A stretch of DNA of 64,000 nt from Bufo bufo. Lineage: Eukaryota > Chordata > Amphibia > Anura > Bufonidae. Shown here piece after piece: positions 21,441 to 32,047 of this stretch (position 1 is the first letter of the stretch; every line of letters begins with the position of its first letter). Made by a program: the position numbers and the translations under genes. The stretch is taken from contig NC_053390.1 of the NCBI RefSeq assembly GCF_905171765.1, forward strand, positions 585,554,471 through 585,618,470. The letters run 5' to 3'. The notes under the pieces were generated by a model that was not told the origin of the DNA, did no database searches, and was given only the letters and a program-made list of their open reading frames with translations.

Positions 21441-21774
21441 CCTATACATCATCATTGAGCAAACTTTGACCCTGTACCTCACAGTCAGCAGACACATTCC
21501 AGCCAATCAGCAGCATACCCTCCCTCCCAGACCCTCCCACCTCCTGCACAGCATCCATTTTAGATTCATTCTGAAGCTGCAGTCTTAGTGAGAGGAGGGA
21601 GACTGTAACTGCTGCTGATTTAATTGGGAAATCGATAGCTAGGCTAGTGAATTCAGTGTCCACTCCAGTCCTGAAAGACTCATCTGATCTCTGCTGTAAG
21701 GACAGCGTCCTGACAGCACCCCAAAAAGCCCTTTTTAGGGCTGCAACATTAGTCTGCTTTTTTTTTTTCCTTTA
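21441..21774. other. hAT-1 5' region before the array
   Basis: Non-coding; contains a CCAATCAGCAGC box (about 21505) and TC-rich sequence that could belong to a promoter, and a T-run at 21759-21769 just before the array begins. Promoter function is not demonstrated by the sequence. Confidence 0.4.
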
Positions 21775-23985
21775 TATACATATTGCAGTTGCCTGGCCTG
21801 CCTGTGTGTGAGGAGCTGCAGGCCCACAGACTGTAGTGTGCCCACTGCCAGTGCTCACCCCTGTCATTCCGTGTGGCACAGGACTTTGCTTAAAAAAAGG
21901 CACTTCATTTTTACACTTTAATCTAAGGTTAGTTGCCTGCCAGTGTGTGTCAGGCTGACTTCCACTGACTGTAGTGTGCCCACTGCCAGTGCCCACCACT
22001 CATACCGGCTGGCACAGGACTTTGCATAAAAAAGGCATTTAATTTTTACACTTTAGTGTAATTTCAGCTGCTTGCCTGCTGCTAGTGTGTGTCAGGCCGA
22101 CTTCAACTGACTGTAGTGTGCCCACTGCCAGTGCCCACCCCTGTCATCCCGTGTGGCACAGGACTTTGCTTAAAAAAAAGGCACTTCATTTTTACACTTT
22201 AATCTAAGGTTAGTTGCCTGCCAGTGTGTGTCAGGCCGACTTCAACTGACTGTAGTGTGCCCACTGCCAGTGCCCACCCCTGTCATCCCGAGTGGCACAG
22301 GACTTTGCTTAAAAAATAGGCACTTAATTTTTACACTTTAATCTAAGGTTAGTTGCCTGCCAGTGTGTGTCAGGCTGACTTCCACTGACTGTAGTGTGCC
22401 CACTGCCAGTGCCCACCACTCATACCGGCTGGCACAGGACTTTGCTTAAAAAAGGCATTTAATTTTTACACTTTAATGTAATTTCAGCTGCTTGCCTGCT
22501 GCTAGTGTGTGTCAGGCCGACTTCAACTGACTGTAGTGTGCCCACTGCCAGTGCCCACCCCTGTCATACCGAGTGGCACAGGACTTTGCTTAAAAAATAG
22601 GCACTTAATTTTTACACTTTAATCTAAGGTTAGTTGCCTGCCAGTGTGTGTCAGGCTGACTTCCACTGACTGTAGTGTGCCCACTGCCAGTGCCCACCAC
22701 TCATACCGGCTGGCACAGGACTTTGCTTAAAAAAGGCATTTAATTTTTACACTTTAATGTAATTTCAGCTGCTTGCCTGCTGCTAGTGTGTGTCAGGCCG
22801 ACTTCAACTGACTGTAGTGTGCCCACTGCCAGTGCCCACCCCTGTCATACCGAGTGGCACAGGACTTTGCTTAAAAAATAGGCACTTAATTTTTACACTT
22901 TAATCTAAGGTTAGTTGCCTGCCAGTGTGTGTCAGGCTGACTTCCACTGACTGTAGTGTGCCCACTGCCAGTGCCCACCACTCATACCGGCTGGCACAGG
23001 ACTTTGCTTAAAAAAGGCATTTAATTTTTACACTTTAATGTAATTTCAGCTGCTTGCCTGCTGCTAGTGTGTGTCAGGCCGACTTCAACTGACTGTAGTG
23101 TGCCCACTGCCAGTGCCCACCCCTGTCATACCGAGTGGCACAGGACTTTGCTTAAAAAATAGGCACTTAATTTTTACACTTTAATCTAAGGTTAGTTGCC
23201 TGCCAGTGTGTGTCAGGCTGACTTCCACTGACTGTAGTGTGCCCACTGCCAGTGCCCACCACTCATACCGGCTGGCACAGGACTTTGCATAAAAAAGGCA
23301 TTTAATTTTTACACTTTAGTGTAATTTCAGCTGCTTGCCTGCTGCTAGTGTGTGTCAGGCCGACTTCAACTGACTGTAGTGTGCCCACTGCCAGTGCCCA
23401 CCCCTGTCATACCGAGTGGCACAGGACTTTGCTTAAAAAATAGGCACTTAATTTTTACACTTTAATCTAAGGTTAGTTGCCTGCCAGTGTGTGTCAGGCT
23501 GACTTCCACTGACTGTAGTGTGCCCACTGCCAGTGCCCACCACTCATACCGGCTGGCACAGGACTTTGCTTAAAAAAGGCATTTAATTTTTACACTTTAA
23601 TGTAATTTCAGCTGCTTGCCTGCTGCTAGTGTGTGTCAGGCCGACTTCAACTGACTGTAGTGTGCCCACTGCCAGTGCCCACCCCTGTCATACCGAGTGG
23701 CACAGGACTTTGCTTAAAAAATAGGCACTTAATTTTTACACTTTAATCTAAGGTTAGTTGCCTGCCAGTGTGTGTCAGGCTGACTTCCACTGACTGTAGT
23801 GTGCCCACTGCCAGTGCCCACCACTCATACCGGCTGGCACAGGACTTTGCATAAAAAAGGCATTTAATTTTTACACTTTAGTGTAATTTCAGCTGCTTGC
23901 CTGCTGCTAGTGTGTGTCAGGCCGACTTCAACTGACTGTAGTGTGCCCACTGCCAGTGCCAACCACTGATACCGGGTGGCACAGT
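21775..23985. repeat. hAT-1 5' tandem array, first section (281-bp dimer)
   Basis: Two alternating monomers of about 140 bp form a 281-bp higher-order unit. The landmark AGTTGCCTGCCAGTGTGTG recurs at 22351, 22632, 22913, 23194, 23475 and 23756, spaced exactly 281 bp. Both monomers share TGACTGTAGTGTGCCCACTG and end in ATTTTTACACTTTA; they differ in GGCTGACTTCC versus GGCCGACTTCA. The low divergence indicates recent expansion or homogenisation. Confidence 0.95.
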
Positions 23986-26300
23986 AGCTTGCCGATAAAT
24001 AAGGCATTTAATTTTTAGACAGTAGTCTAAATTCAGTTGCTTGCCTGCTGCCAGTGTGTGTCAGGCCCGCTTCCACTGACTGTAGTGTGCCCACTGCCAG
24101 TGCCAACCACTGATACCGGGTGGCACAGTAGCTTGCCGATAAATAAGGCATTTAATTTTTAGACAGTAGTCTAAATTCAGTTGCTTGCCTGCTGCCAGTG
24201 TGTGTCAGGCCCTCTTCCACTGACTGTAGTGTGCCCACTGCCAGTGCCAACCACTGATACCGGGTGGCACAGTAGCTTGCCGATAAATAAGGCATTTAAT
24301 TTTTACACTTTAGTGTAATTTCAGTTGCTTGCCTGCTGCCAGTGTGTGTCAGGCCCGCTTCCACTGACTGTAGTGTGCCCACTGCCAGTGCCAACCACTG
24401 ATTCCGGGTGGCACAGTAGCTTGCCGATAAATAAGGCATTTAATTTTTAGACAGTAGTCTAAATTCAGTTGCTTGCCTGCTGCCAGTCAGTGTGTCAGGC
24501 CCTCTTCCACTGACTGTAGTGTGCCCACTGCCAGTGCCAACCACTCATACCGGGTGGCACAGTAGCTTGCCGATAAATAAGGCATTTAATTTTTACACTT
24601 TAGTGTAATTTCAGTTGCTTGCCTGCTGCCAGTGTGTGTCAGGCCCGCTTCCACTGACTGTAGTGTGCCCACTGCCAGTGCCAACCACTGATACCGGGTG
24701 GCACAGTAGCTTGCCGATAAATAAGGCATTTAATTTTTAGACAGTAGTCTAAATTCAGTTGCTTGCCTGCTGCCAGTCAGTGTGTCAGGCCCTCTTCCAC
24801 TGACTGTAGTGTGCCCACTGCCAGTGCCAACCACTCATACCGGGTGGCACAGTAGCTTGCCGATAAATAAGGCATTTAATTTTTACACTTTAGTGTAATT
24901 TCAGTTGCTTGCCTGCTGCCAGTGTGTGTCAGGCCCGCTTCTACTGACTGTAGTGTGCCCACTGCCAGTGCCAACCACTGATACCGGGTGGCACAGTAGC
25001 TTGCCGATAAATAAGGCATTTAATTTTTACACTTTAGTGTAATTTCAGTTGCTTGCCTGCTGCCAGTGTGTGTCAGGCCCGCTTCCACTGACTGTAGTGT
25101 GCCCACTGCCAGTGCCAACCACTGATACCGGGTGGCACAGTAGCTTGCCGATAAATAAGGCATTTAATTTTTAGACAGTAGTCTAAATTCAGTTGCTTGC
25201 CTGCTGCCAGTCAGTGTGTCAGGCCCTCTTCCACTGACTGTAGTGTGCCCACTGCCAGTGCCAACCACTCATACCGGGTGGCACAGTAGCTTGCCGATAA
25301 ATAAGGCATTTAATTTTTACACTTTAGTGTAATTTCAGTTGCTTGCCTGCTGCCAGTGTGTGTCAGGCCCGCTTCTACTGACTGTAGTGTGCCCACTGCC
25401 AGTGCCAACCACTCATACCGGGTGGCACAGTAGCTTGCCGATAAATAAGGCATTTAATTTTTACACTTTAGTGTAATTTCAGTTGCTTGCCTGCTGCCAG
25501 TGTGTGTCAGGCCCGCTTCTACTGACTGTAGTGTGCCCACTGCCAGTGCCAACCACTGATACCGGGTGGCACAGTAGCTTGCCGATAAATAAGGCATTTA
25601 ATTTTTAGACAGTAGTCTAAATTCAGTTGCTTGCCTGCTGCCAGTGTGTGTCAGGCCCGCTTCCACTGACTGTAGTGTGCCCACTGCCAGTGCCAACCAC
25701 TGATACCGGGTGGCACAGTAGCTTGTCGATAAATAAGGCATTTAATTTTTACACTTTAGTGTAATTTCAGTTGCTTGCCTGCTGCCAGTGTGTGTCAGGC
25801 CCGCTTCCACTGACTGTAGTGTGCCCACTGCCAGTGCCAACCACTGATACCGGGTGGCACAGTAGCTTGCCGATAAATAAGGCATTTAATTTTTAGACAG
25901 TAGTCTAAATTCAGTTGCTTGCCTGCTGCCAGTGTGTGTCAGGCCCTCTTCCACTGACTGTAGTGTGCCCACTGCCAGTGCCAACCATTCATACCGGGTG
26001 GCACAGTAGCTTGCCGATAAATAAGGCATTTAATTTTTACACTTTAGTGTAATTTCAGTTGCTTGCCTGCTGCCAGTGTGTGTCAGGCCCTCTTCCACTG
26101 ACTGTAGTGTGCCCACTGCCAGTGCCAACCACTGATACCGGGTGGCACAGTAGCTTGCCGATAAATAAGGCATTTAATTTTTAGACAGTAGTCTAAATTC
26201 AGTTGCTTGCCTGCTGCCAGTGTGTGTCAGGCCCACTTCCACAGACTGTAGTGTGCCCACTGCCAGTGCCAACCACTCATACCGGGTGGCACAGTACCTA
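23986..26300. repeat. hAT-1 5' tandem array, second section (144-bp monomer)
   Basis: About sixteen units of a related 144-bp monomer: GATAAATAAGGCATTTAAT recurs at 23994, 24138, 24282 and 24426 and on to 26160. The unit keeps TGACTGTAGTGTGCCCACTG but has GGTGGCACAGTAGCTTGCC in place of the first section's GGCACAGGACTTTGC. Two end variants alternate irregularly (TTTTTAGACAGTAGTCTAAA and TTTTTACACTTTAGTGTAA, each a small palindrome). It ends about 30 bp before the transposase ATG. Confidence 0.95.
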
Positions 26301-26331
26301 GCACGCGTAGTACCACTTATCTAAAAAAAAA

Positions 26332-29300
26332 ATGACAGGCAGAGGCAGGCCACCCCGCAGGGGCCGTCGTGGTCGTGGTGCTGTGATTTCCACTGTCCCT
26401 GGAATAATGCCCAGTTTTCAGAGGCCACGTACCCTGAACCCGAAAAATTCAGAGGACGTAGTTGACTGGCTTAGACAGGACACCCAATCTTCAACAGCTT
26501 CCGCTAAGAACCTTGACGCACCATCCTCCTCCAACTCAGCTTCGGTCACCTGCTCTCAAGTTACCACGCACCCGCCCGTCGCCACTACCACCACAGCCAC
26601 CACAGCCGCTTCACTTGATCCGTCAGAGGAGTTATTTACACATCAGTTGGATGCAATTAGTGATGCGCAACCATTATTGCCAGATGATGTAGATTACGGG
26701 GATATGTCTCAGTCAGGCAGGATTACACACATGGACGTACAGTGTGATGATGATGATGTTGTACCCGCTGCTGCTTCCTTTGCTGAGGTGTCAGATACAA
26801 GTGAAGCGGTTGATGATGACGATGTGTCCACGGATGCCACGTGGGTGCCTGCTCGAAGAGAAGAAGAGGGGGAAAGTTCTGAAGGGGAGACAGAGAGAAT
26901 GAGGAGACGAGTTGGAAGCAGGGGGAGGTCGTCGCAAGGAGTTAGTGGCACAGTCAGACAGCATGTATCGGCACCTGGGGTCAGCCAGACAGCACGCCAG
27001 TCAACGCATGCTGTTGCCACCACTAGAATGCCGTCATTGCAAAGCTCAGCAGTGTGGCATTTTTTTTGTGTGTCTGCCTCTGATAAAAGCAATGCCATTT
27101 GCAACCTGTGCCAAAAGAAACTGAGTCGTGGGAAGTCCAACACCCACCTTGGTACAACTGCTTTGCGAAGGCACATGATCTCACATCACAAACGCCTATG
27201 GGATCAACACATGAGTACAAGCAGCACACAAACTCAAAGCCACCATGCTCCTCCTGGTCCTGCATCTTCAGCCACGTCAACCACTGCTGTCCTCCCTGCC
27301 CCCTCTCAACCACCCGCCACTCCATCTCTCACCTTCAGCAGTTCCTGCTCATCTGCCCACAGTCAGGTGTCTGTCAAGGACATGTTTGAGCATAAGAAGC
27401 CAATGTCACAAAGTCACCCCCTTGCCCGGCGACTGACAGCTGGCTTGACGGAACTCTTAGCCCGCCAGCTTTTACCATACCAGCTGGTAGAGTCTGAGGC
27501 CTTCAAAAAATTTGTCGCTATTGGGACACCACAGTGGAAGGTACCCGGACGAAATTTTTTTTCAAAAAAGGCAATCCCAAACCTCTACCATGTCATTGAA
27601 AAGGAAGTCATGGCATCTCTGGCATACAGTGTTGGGGCAAGGGTCCATCTGACCACTGATACCTGGTCTGCAAAGCACGGTCAGGGCAGGTATATCACGT
27701 ATACTGCGCATTGGGTCAACCTGCTGACGGCTGACAAGCATGGAATGCGTGGCTCTGCAGCGGAGTTGGTGACACCACCACGACTTGCAGGCAGACCTAC
27801 TGCCACCTCCTCTACTCCTACTCCATCCTCTTTAATTTCCTCCTCGGCTGAGTCCTCTTCTGCTGCGGCGTCTGGCTGCACATCAACTGATTCCCCCCAG
27901 CTCCCCAGGGGCTATTCCACATCCCGGATACGACAGTGTAACGCTATCTTGGGGTTGACTTGCCTGAAAGCAGAGAGCCACACAGGACCAGCACTCCTGT
28001 CCGCCCTGAACGCACAGGTGGATCAGTGGCTGACCCCGCACCAACTGGAGATCGGCAAAGTGGTGTGTGACAATGGAAGCAATCTGTTGGCGGCATTAAA
28101 TTTGGGCAAGTTGTCACATGTGCCGTGCATGGCACATGTGTTGAATCTCATCGTACAACGTTTTGTGTCTAAGTACCCAGGCTTACAGGACGTCCTCAAG
28201 CAGGCCAGGAAGGTGTGTGGCCATTTCAGGCGTTCCTACACGGCCATGGCGCACTTTTCCGATATTCAGCGGCGAAACAACATGCCAGTGAGGCGCTTGA
28301 TATGCGACAGCCCGACACGTTGGAATTCAACACTCCTAATGTTCGACCGCCTGCTCCAACAAGAAAAAGCCGTCAACGAGTATTTGTATGACCGGGGTGC
28401 TAGGACAGCCTCTGCGGAGCTGGGAATCTTTTTGCCACGTTACTGGACACTCATGCGCAATGCCTGTAGGCTTATGCGTCCTTTTGAGGAGGTGACAAAC
28501 CTAGTCAGTCGCACCGAAGCCACCATCAGCGACCTCATCCCATTTGTTTTCTTCCTGGAGCGTGCCCTGCGAAGAGTTCTGGATCAGGCTGTAGATGAGC
28601 GTGAAGAGGAAGAGGAAGAGTTGTGGTCACCATCACCACCAGAAACAGCCTTGTCATCATCGCTTGCCGGACCTGCAGCAACGCTGGAAGAGGAGTATGA
28701 GGAAGAGGAGTCAGAGGAGGAATGTGGCGGCTTTGAGGAGGAGGAAGACCAACCACAGCAGGCACCCCAGGGTGCTCGTTGTTGTCACCTATCTGGGACC
28801 CATGGTGTTGTACGTGGCTGGGGGGAAGAACAGACCGTCAATGACATCAGTGAGGACGAGGAACGGGAAATGAGAAGCTCTGCATCCAACCTTGTTCAAA
28901 TGGGGTCTTTCATGCTGTCATGTCTGTTGAGGGACCCACGTATAAAAAGGATAAAGGAGAACGATCTGTACTGGGTGACCACGCTACTAGACCCCCGGTA
29001 TAAGCAGAAAGTGGCAGAAATGTTACAAAATTACCGAAAGTCGGAAAGGATGCAGCAGTTCAAAACCAAACTAAAAAATATGCTTTACACAGCTTATAAG
29101 GGAGATGTCACAGCACAACGGGAATCTAACAGGGGAAGAGGTGAGTGTAATCCTCCTCCTACCACGGCGGCAAGGACTGGACGATTTACAGATGTGTTGT
29201 TGATGGAGGACATGCGGAGCTTTTTCAGTCCTACTCATCGCCACAGCCCTTCGGGATCCAGCCTTAGAGAACGACTCGACCGACAGGTAGCAGACTACCT

Positions 29301-29580
29301 CGCCTTAACAGCAGATATCGACACTCTGAGGAGCAATGAACCCCTTCACTACTGGGTGTGCAGGCTTGACCTGTGGCCTGAGCTATCCCAGTTTGCGATA
29401 GAACTTCTGGCCTGCCCTGCTTCAAGTGTCCTGTCAGAAAGGAGCTTCAGTGCAGCAGGAGGCATTGTCACTGACAAGAGAAGTCGCCTCGGTCAAAAAA
29501 GTGTTGATTACCTCACCTTCATAAAGATGAATGAGGCATGGATCCCGAAGGGACTGACAGTGGGGGATACGTTTGACTAA
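26332..29580 (+). CDS. hAT transposase with BED zinc finger, intact
   Basis: A 1082-residue uninterrupted frame. Order: basic N terminus (TGRGRPPRRGRRGRGA); a long Ser/Thr/acidic disordered region; a BED-type zinc finger at about residues 244-288 (SAVWHFF, C257-x2-C260, H281-x3-H285); the RNase H-like core with LTTDTWSA (D443), VVCDNGSNL (D580), CMAHVLNLIVQRF and DSPTRWNST; an acidic Glu-rich insertion (about 755-830); and a C-terminal hAT dimerisation region (LLACPASSVLSERSFSAAGG, about 1020-1070). The third catalytic acid was not assigned. The ATG follows an A-run 30 bp after the array and is the first in frame. Longer than many hAT transposases because of the disordered and acidic stretches. 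Expected to excise and reinsert the element in the nucleus. Absence of any stop suggests recent activity or selection. Confidence 0.93.
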   Translation: MTGRGRPPRRGRRGRGAVISTVPGIMPSFQRPRTLNPKNSEDVVDWLRQDTQSSTASAKNLDAPSSSNSASVTCSQVTTHPPVATTTTATTAASLDPSEELFTHQLDAISDAQPLLPDDVDYGDMSQSGRITHMDVQCDDDDVVPAAASFAEVSDTSEAVDDDDVSTDATWVPARREEEGESSEGETERMRRRVGSRGRSSQGVSGTVRQHVSAPGVSQTARQSTHAVATTRMPSLQSSAVWHFFCVSASDKSNAICNLCQKKLSRGKSNTHLGTTALRRHMISHHKRLWDQHMSTSSTQTQSHHAPPGPASSATSTTAVLPAPSQPPATPSLTFSSSCSSAHSQVSVKDMFEHKKPMSQSHPLARRLTAGLTELLARQLLPYQLVESEAFKKFVAIGTPQWKVPGRNFFSKKAIPNLYHVIEKEVMASLAYSVGARVHLTTDTWSAKHGQGRYITYTAHWVNLLTADKHGMRGSAAELVTPPRLAGRPTATSSTPTPSSLISSSAESSSAAASGCTSTDSPQLPRGYSTSRIRQCNAILGLTCLKAESHTGPALLSALNAQVDQWLTPHQLEIGKVVCDNGSNLLAALNLGKLSHVPCMAHVLNLIVQRFVSKYPGLQDVLKQARKVCGHFRRSYTAMAHFSDIQRRNNMPVRRLICDSPTRWNSTLLMFDRLLQQEKAVNEYLYDRGARTASAELGIFLPRYWTLMRNACRLMRPFEEVTNLVSRTEATISDLIPFVFFLERALRRVLDQAVDEREEEEEELWSPSPPETALSSSLAGPAATLEEEYEEEESEEECGGFEEEEDQPQQAPQGARCCHLSGTHGVVRGWGEEQTVNDISEDEEREMRSSASNLVQMGSFMLSCLLRDPRIKRIKENDLYWVTTLLDPRYKQKVAEMLQNYRKSERMQQFKTKLKNMLYTAYKGDVTAQRESNRGRGECNPPPTTAARTGRFTDVLLMEDMRSFFSPTHRHSPSGSSLRERLDRQVADYLALTADIDTLRSNEPLHYWVCRLDLWPELSQFAIELLACPASSVLSERSFSAAGGIVTDKRSRLGQKSVDYLTFIKMNEAWIPKGLTVGDTFD

Positions 29581-30023
29581 CAAAAGGCCTGATTACATGC
29601 CTTGGCCTCAAAATGGTCCCCACGCTGCTGTATTTAATGTCTGCATACCGGATGACTTTCGTGAATTCTCCACCACCAACTAGGGTTCAAGCCGTAATGT
29701 TTTAGTCACTTTTCTGCCTGGAAAACATAAATTTTTCCGGCCGCTGCTACAATAGCGTCTGCAACAGTGCCATTATTTTTCAGGCATGTGTACATGCCTA
29801 ATTTTTCTGTCCTATGGTGCAGCACTGTGGCTGCAAAAACAAACCAAAAAAAAAAGGCACATACAAGTGTCAATTCCCCTTCGTGATCGTTACCTTGTTG
29901 TGGTGAAGGGGCTTGCGTATCACAATGAAGCAATCATCATCACCTCTATAAAAGTGTGTTGGCAATGTTGCCACACCCCAGATGATAAGGCCGTTGCTTC
30001 ATTATGGTCAGACCAAAAGCGAT
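29581..30023. other. hAT-1 3' untranslated region
   Basis: Non-coding sequence after the transposase stop. No clear AATAAA close to the stop was identified. It leads into the copied transposase shards. Confidence 0.5.
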
Positions 30024-30161
30024 CGGGTGGCCACGCTACTAGACCCCCGGTATAAGCAGAAAGTGGCAGAAATGTTACCAAATTACCAAAAGTCGGAAAG
30101 GATGCAGCAGTTCAAAACCAAACTAAAAAATATGCTTTACACAGCTTATAAGGGGGATGTC
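30024..30161 (+). repeat. Copy of transposase segment 28973-29110 in the 3' region
   Basis: About 137 bp nearly identical to the coding sequence (GGTATAAGCAGAAAGTGGCA and on to TTACACAGCTTATAAGGG), same orientation. Only a few substitutions separate the two, so the duplication is recent. It carries no independent gene. Confidence 0.9.
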
Positions 30162-30184
30162 AATGGGGGATTCGACAATGGTTA

Positions 30185-31312
30185 ATCAATTCGACCGGAT
30201 AGGGTCCGTAACAGGGATTAAACTGATAGCAATAGTACTAGTTAAGACACCACTCATATAGGGTGTCACAGCACATTGCTCTGTGCACGCGCAGTGCCCC
30301 AATTTGGGAGTAAGAGGACCGACCAAGCTGCTTTTTCCATCTCCCGGTTCCTGAAATCAATTCAGTTTAGTGTATGAGAGTTTGGTCTGTCACTGTGAAG
30401 GCAGTCGAAGGTACCCGGCCTAAATTTTTTTTCATAAAAGGCAATTCCTGATATGGGACGTAACAGGGATTAAACTGATGAGAATAATACTACAGAAAAT
30501 ACCACTCATATCGGTGGAGGGAGCCAGCGTTTTTTTAACCATCTCCCCGTTCAAAAAATCTATTTAATAAATGGCCCCCAGATTGGGGATGTTAGAGGGA
30601 TTAAACTGATGAGAATTGTACTACAGAAAATACCACTCATATCGGGTGTGACAGTAAATTGCACGGCGCAGATGCAGTCACCGTGGTTTAAAACAGAGTG
30701 GAGGGAGCCAGCGTTTTTTTAACCATCTCCCCGTTCGAAAAATCTATTCAATAAATGGCACCCAGATTGGGGACGTTAGAGGGATTAAACTGATGAGAAT
30801 AGTACTACAGAAAATACCACTCATATCGGGTGTGACAGTAAATTGCACGGCGCAGACGCAGTCACCGTGGTTTAAAACAGAGTGGAGGGAGCCAGGTTTT
30901 TTTTAACCATCTCCCCGTTCGAAAAATCTATTCAATAAATGGCACCCAGATTGGGGACGTTAGAGGGATTAAACTGATGAGAATAGTACTACAGAAAATA
31001 CCACTCATATCGGGTGTGACAGTAAATTGCACGGCGCAGACGCAGTCACCGTGGATTAAAACAGAGTGGAGGGAGCCAGCGTTTTTTTAACCATCTCCCC
31101 GTCCGAAAAATCTGTTTAATAAATGGCCCCCAGATTGGGGAGTCGGGGACGTTAGAGGGATTAAACTGATGAGAATAGTACTACAGAAAATACCACTCAT
31201 ATCGGGTGTGACAGTAAATTGCACGGCGCAGACGCAGTCACCGTGGATAAAAACAAAGGGGAGGGAGCCAGCGTTTTTTTAACCATCTCCCCGTTCGAAA
31301 AATCAATTCAAT
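30185..31312. repeat. hAT-1 3' tandem array, about 184 bp period
   Basis: Five to six units; GGGATTAAACTGATGAGAAT recurs with offsets of 131, 184, 184 and 192 bp (TTAAACTGATGAG at 30470, 30601, 30785, 30969, 31161) after a diverged first unit near 30218. Each unit also has GTAAATTGCACGGCGCAGAC, GAGTGGAGGGAGCCAGC and CCATCTCCCCGTTCGAAAAA. A 40-bp transposase shard (30408-30446, matching 27539-27578) sits between the first units. Confidence 0.92.
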
Positions 31313-31425
31313 TGACCTTTCGGGGACCCTTGGTGTTGTACGTGGCTGGGTGGAGGAAGAAACCTTCAATGACATCACCGGGACGTGGCTAGCTTGGTAT
31401 CCAACCTTGTGCAAATGGGGAGTTT
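31313..31425 (+). repeat. Copy of transposase segment about 28796-28907 in the 3' region
   Basis: GGTGTTGTACGTGGCTGGG then CTTCAATGACATCA and CCAACCTTGTGCAAATGGGG follow the same order as in the transposase gene, with a gap and several substitutions. This is the third coding shard found in the 3' region. Confidence 0.8.
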
Positions 31426-31779
31426 GCGGTTGTGCAAATGAACTGTTTGCGGTGCATTAAAAGGGGAGTTTGGTCTGTCAATGTCTGTGATGCGGGCGTA
31501 ACCCTTACACTACCTGATCGATACAACATCATACCTGATCGTATACACACACTGGATGTTTTAAAGCACATTATTCCAAACAATTTAGGAATGTTAGTTG
31601 ATTTATGCCCTTTATGGATTAAAACCCGACTCTGCGTCCACTACGTAATTTTCCATGGGAGTTTTGCCATAGATCCCCCTCCGGCATGCCACAGTCCAGG
31701 TGTTAGACCCCTTGAAACAACTTTCTCATCACTATTGTGGCCAGAAAGAGTCCCTGTGGGTTTTAAAATTCGCCTGTCT

Positions 31780-31883
31780 ATTGAAGTCTATGGCGGTTCG
31801 CCCGGTTCGCCAGTTCGCGAACATTTGCGGAAGTTCGCGTTCGCTGTTCGCGAACTGAAAATTTTATGTTCGCGACATCACTA
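31780..31883. repeat. hAT-1 right subterminal GCGAAC repeats
   Basis: GGTTCGCCCGGTTCGCCAG, TTCGCGAACATT, AGTTCGCGTTCGCTG, TTCGCGAACTG and TGTTCGCGACATCACTA give at least eight GTTCGC/GCGAAC hexamers in 90 bp, mirroring the left end. Likely transposase-binding sites (inference). Confidence 0.72.
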
Positions 31884-32047
31884 TTCATATATATAATGCT
31901 TACAGCAGACACATCCACCTGGTATACAAGACTTGTTGACGCGTTTCGGACACTTGGTCCAGAAGATGACACTAGGTTGAATATAAATATCTATACACAC
32001 ATGATAAGGAGAATTAAACTAATGAAAATTAATGATCGATACTTTAA

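Larger units (their letters stand above)
21340..31883 (+). mobile_element. Complete hAT transposon (hAT-1), 10,544 bp
   Basis: The ends are TAGAGATG at the left and CATCACTA at the right (complement TAGTGATG). The 8-bp target TTCATATA is duplicated exactly at 21332-21339 and 31884-31891, the hAT hallmark. The interior runs: GCGAAC-rich subterminal region, 5' region, 4.5 kb tandem array, single-exon 1082-aa transposase, 3' region with transposase shards and a second tandem array, then a GCGAAC-rich end. It is inserted in a Penelope-like element. The size is large for hAT (typically a few kb) because of the arrays. Confidence 0.95.

Noticed and set aside
21775..26300. Possible CRISPR array
   Set aside because: Units are 140-144 bp head-to-tail with no unique spacers, inside a eukaryotic transposon.
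26462..28873. Additional frames on both strands within the hAT transposase
   Set aside because: Shadow frames of the 1082-codon gene with no domain content.
30470..31180. CTGATGAGAATAG...GAAAA in every 184-bp unit, resembling a hammerhead ribozyme core
   Set aside because: The stem II segment does not pair convincingly and no stem I could be drawn; probably chance, although repeated.
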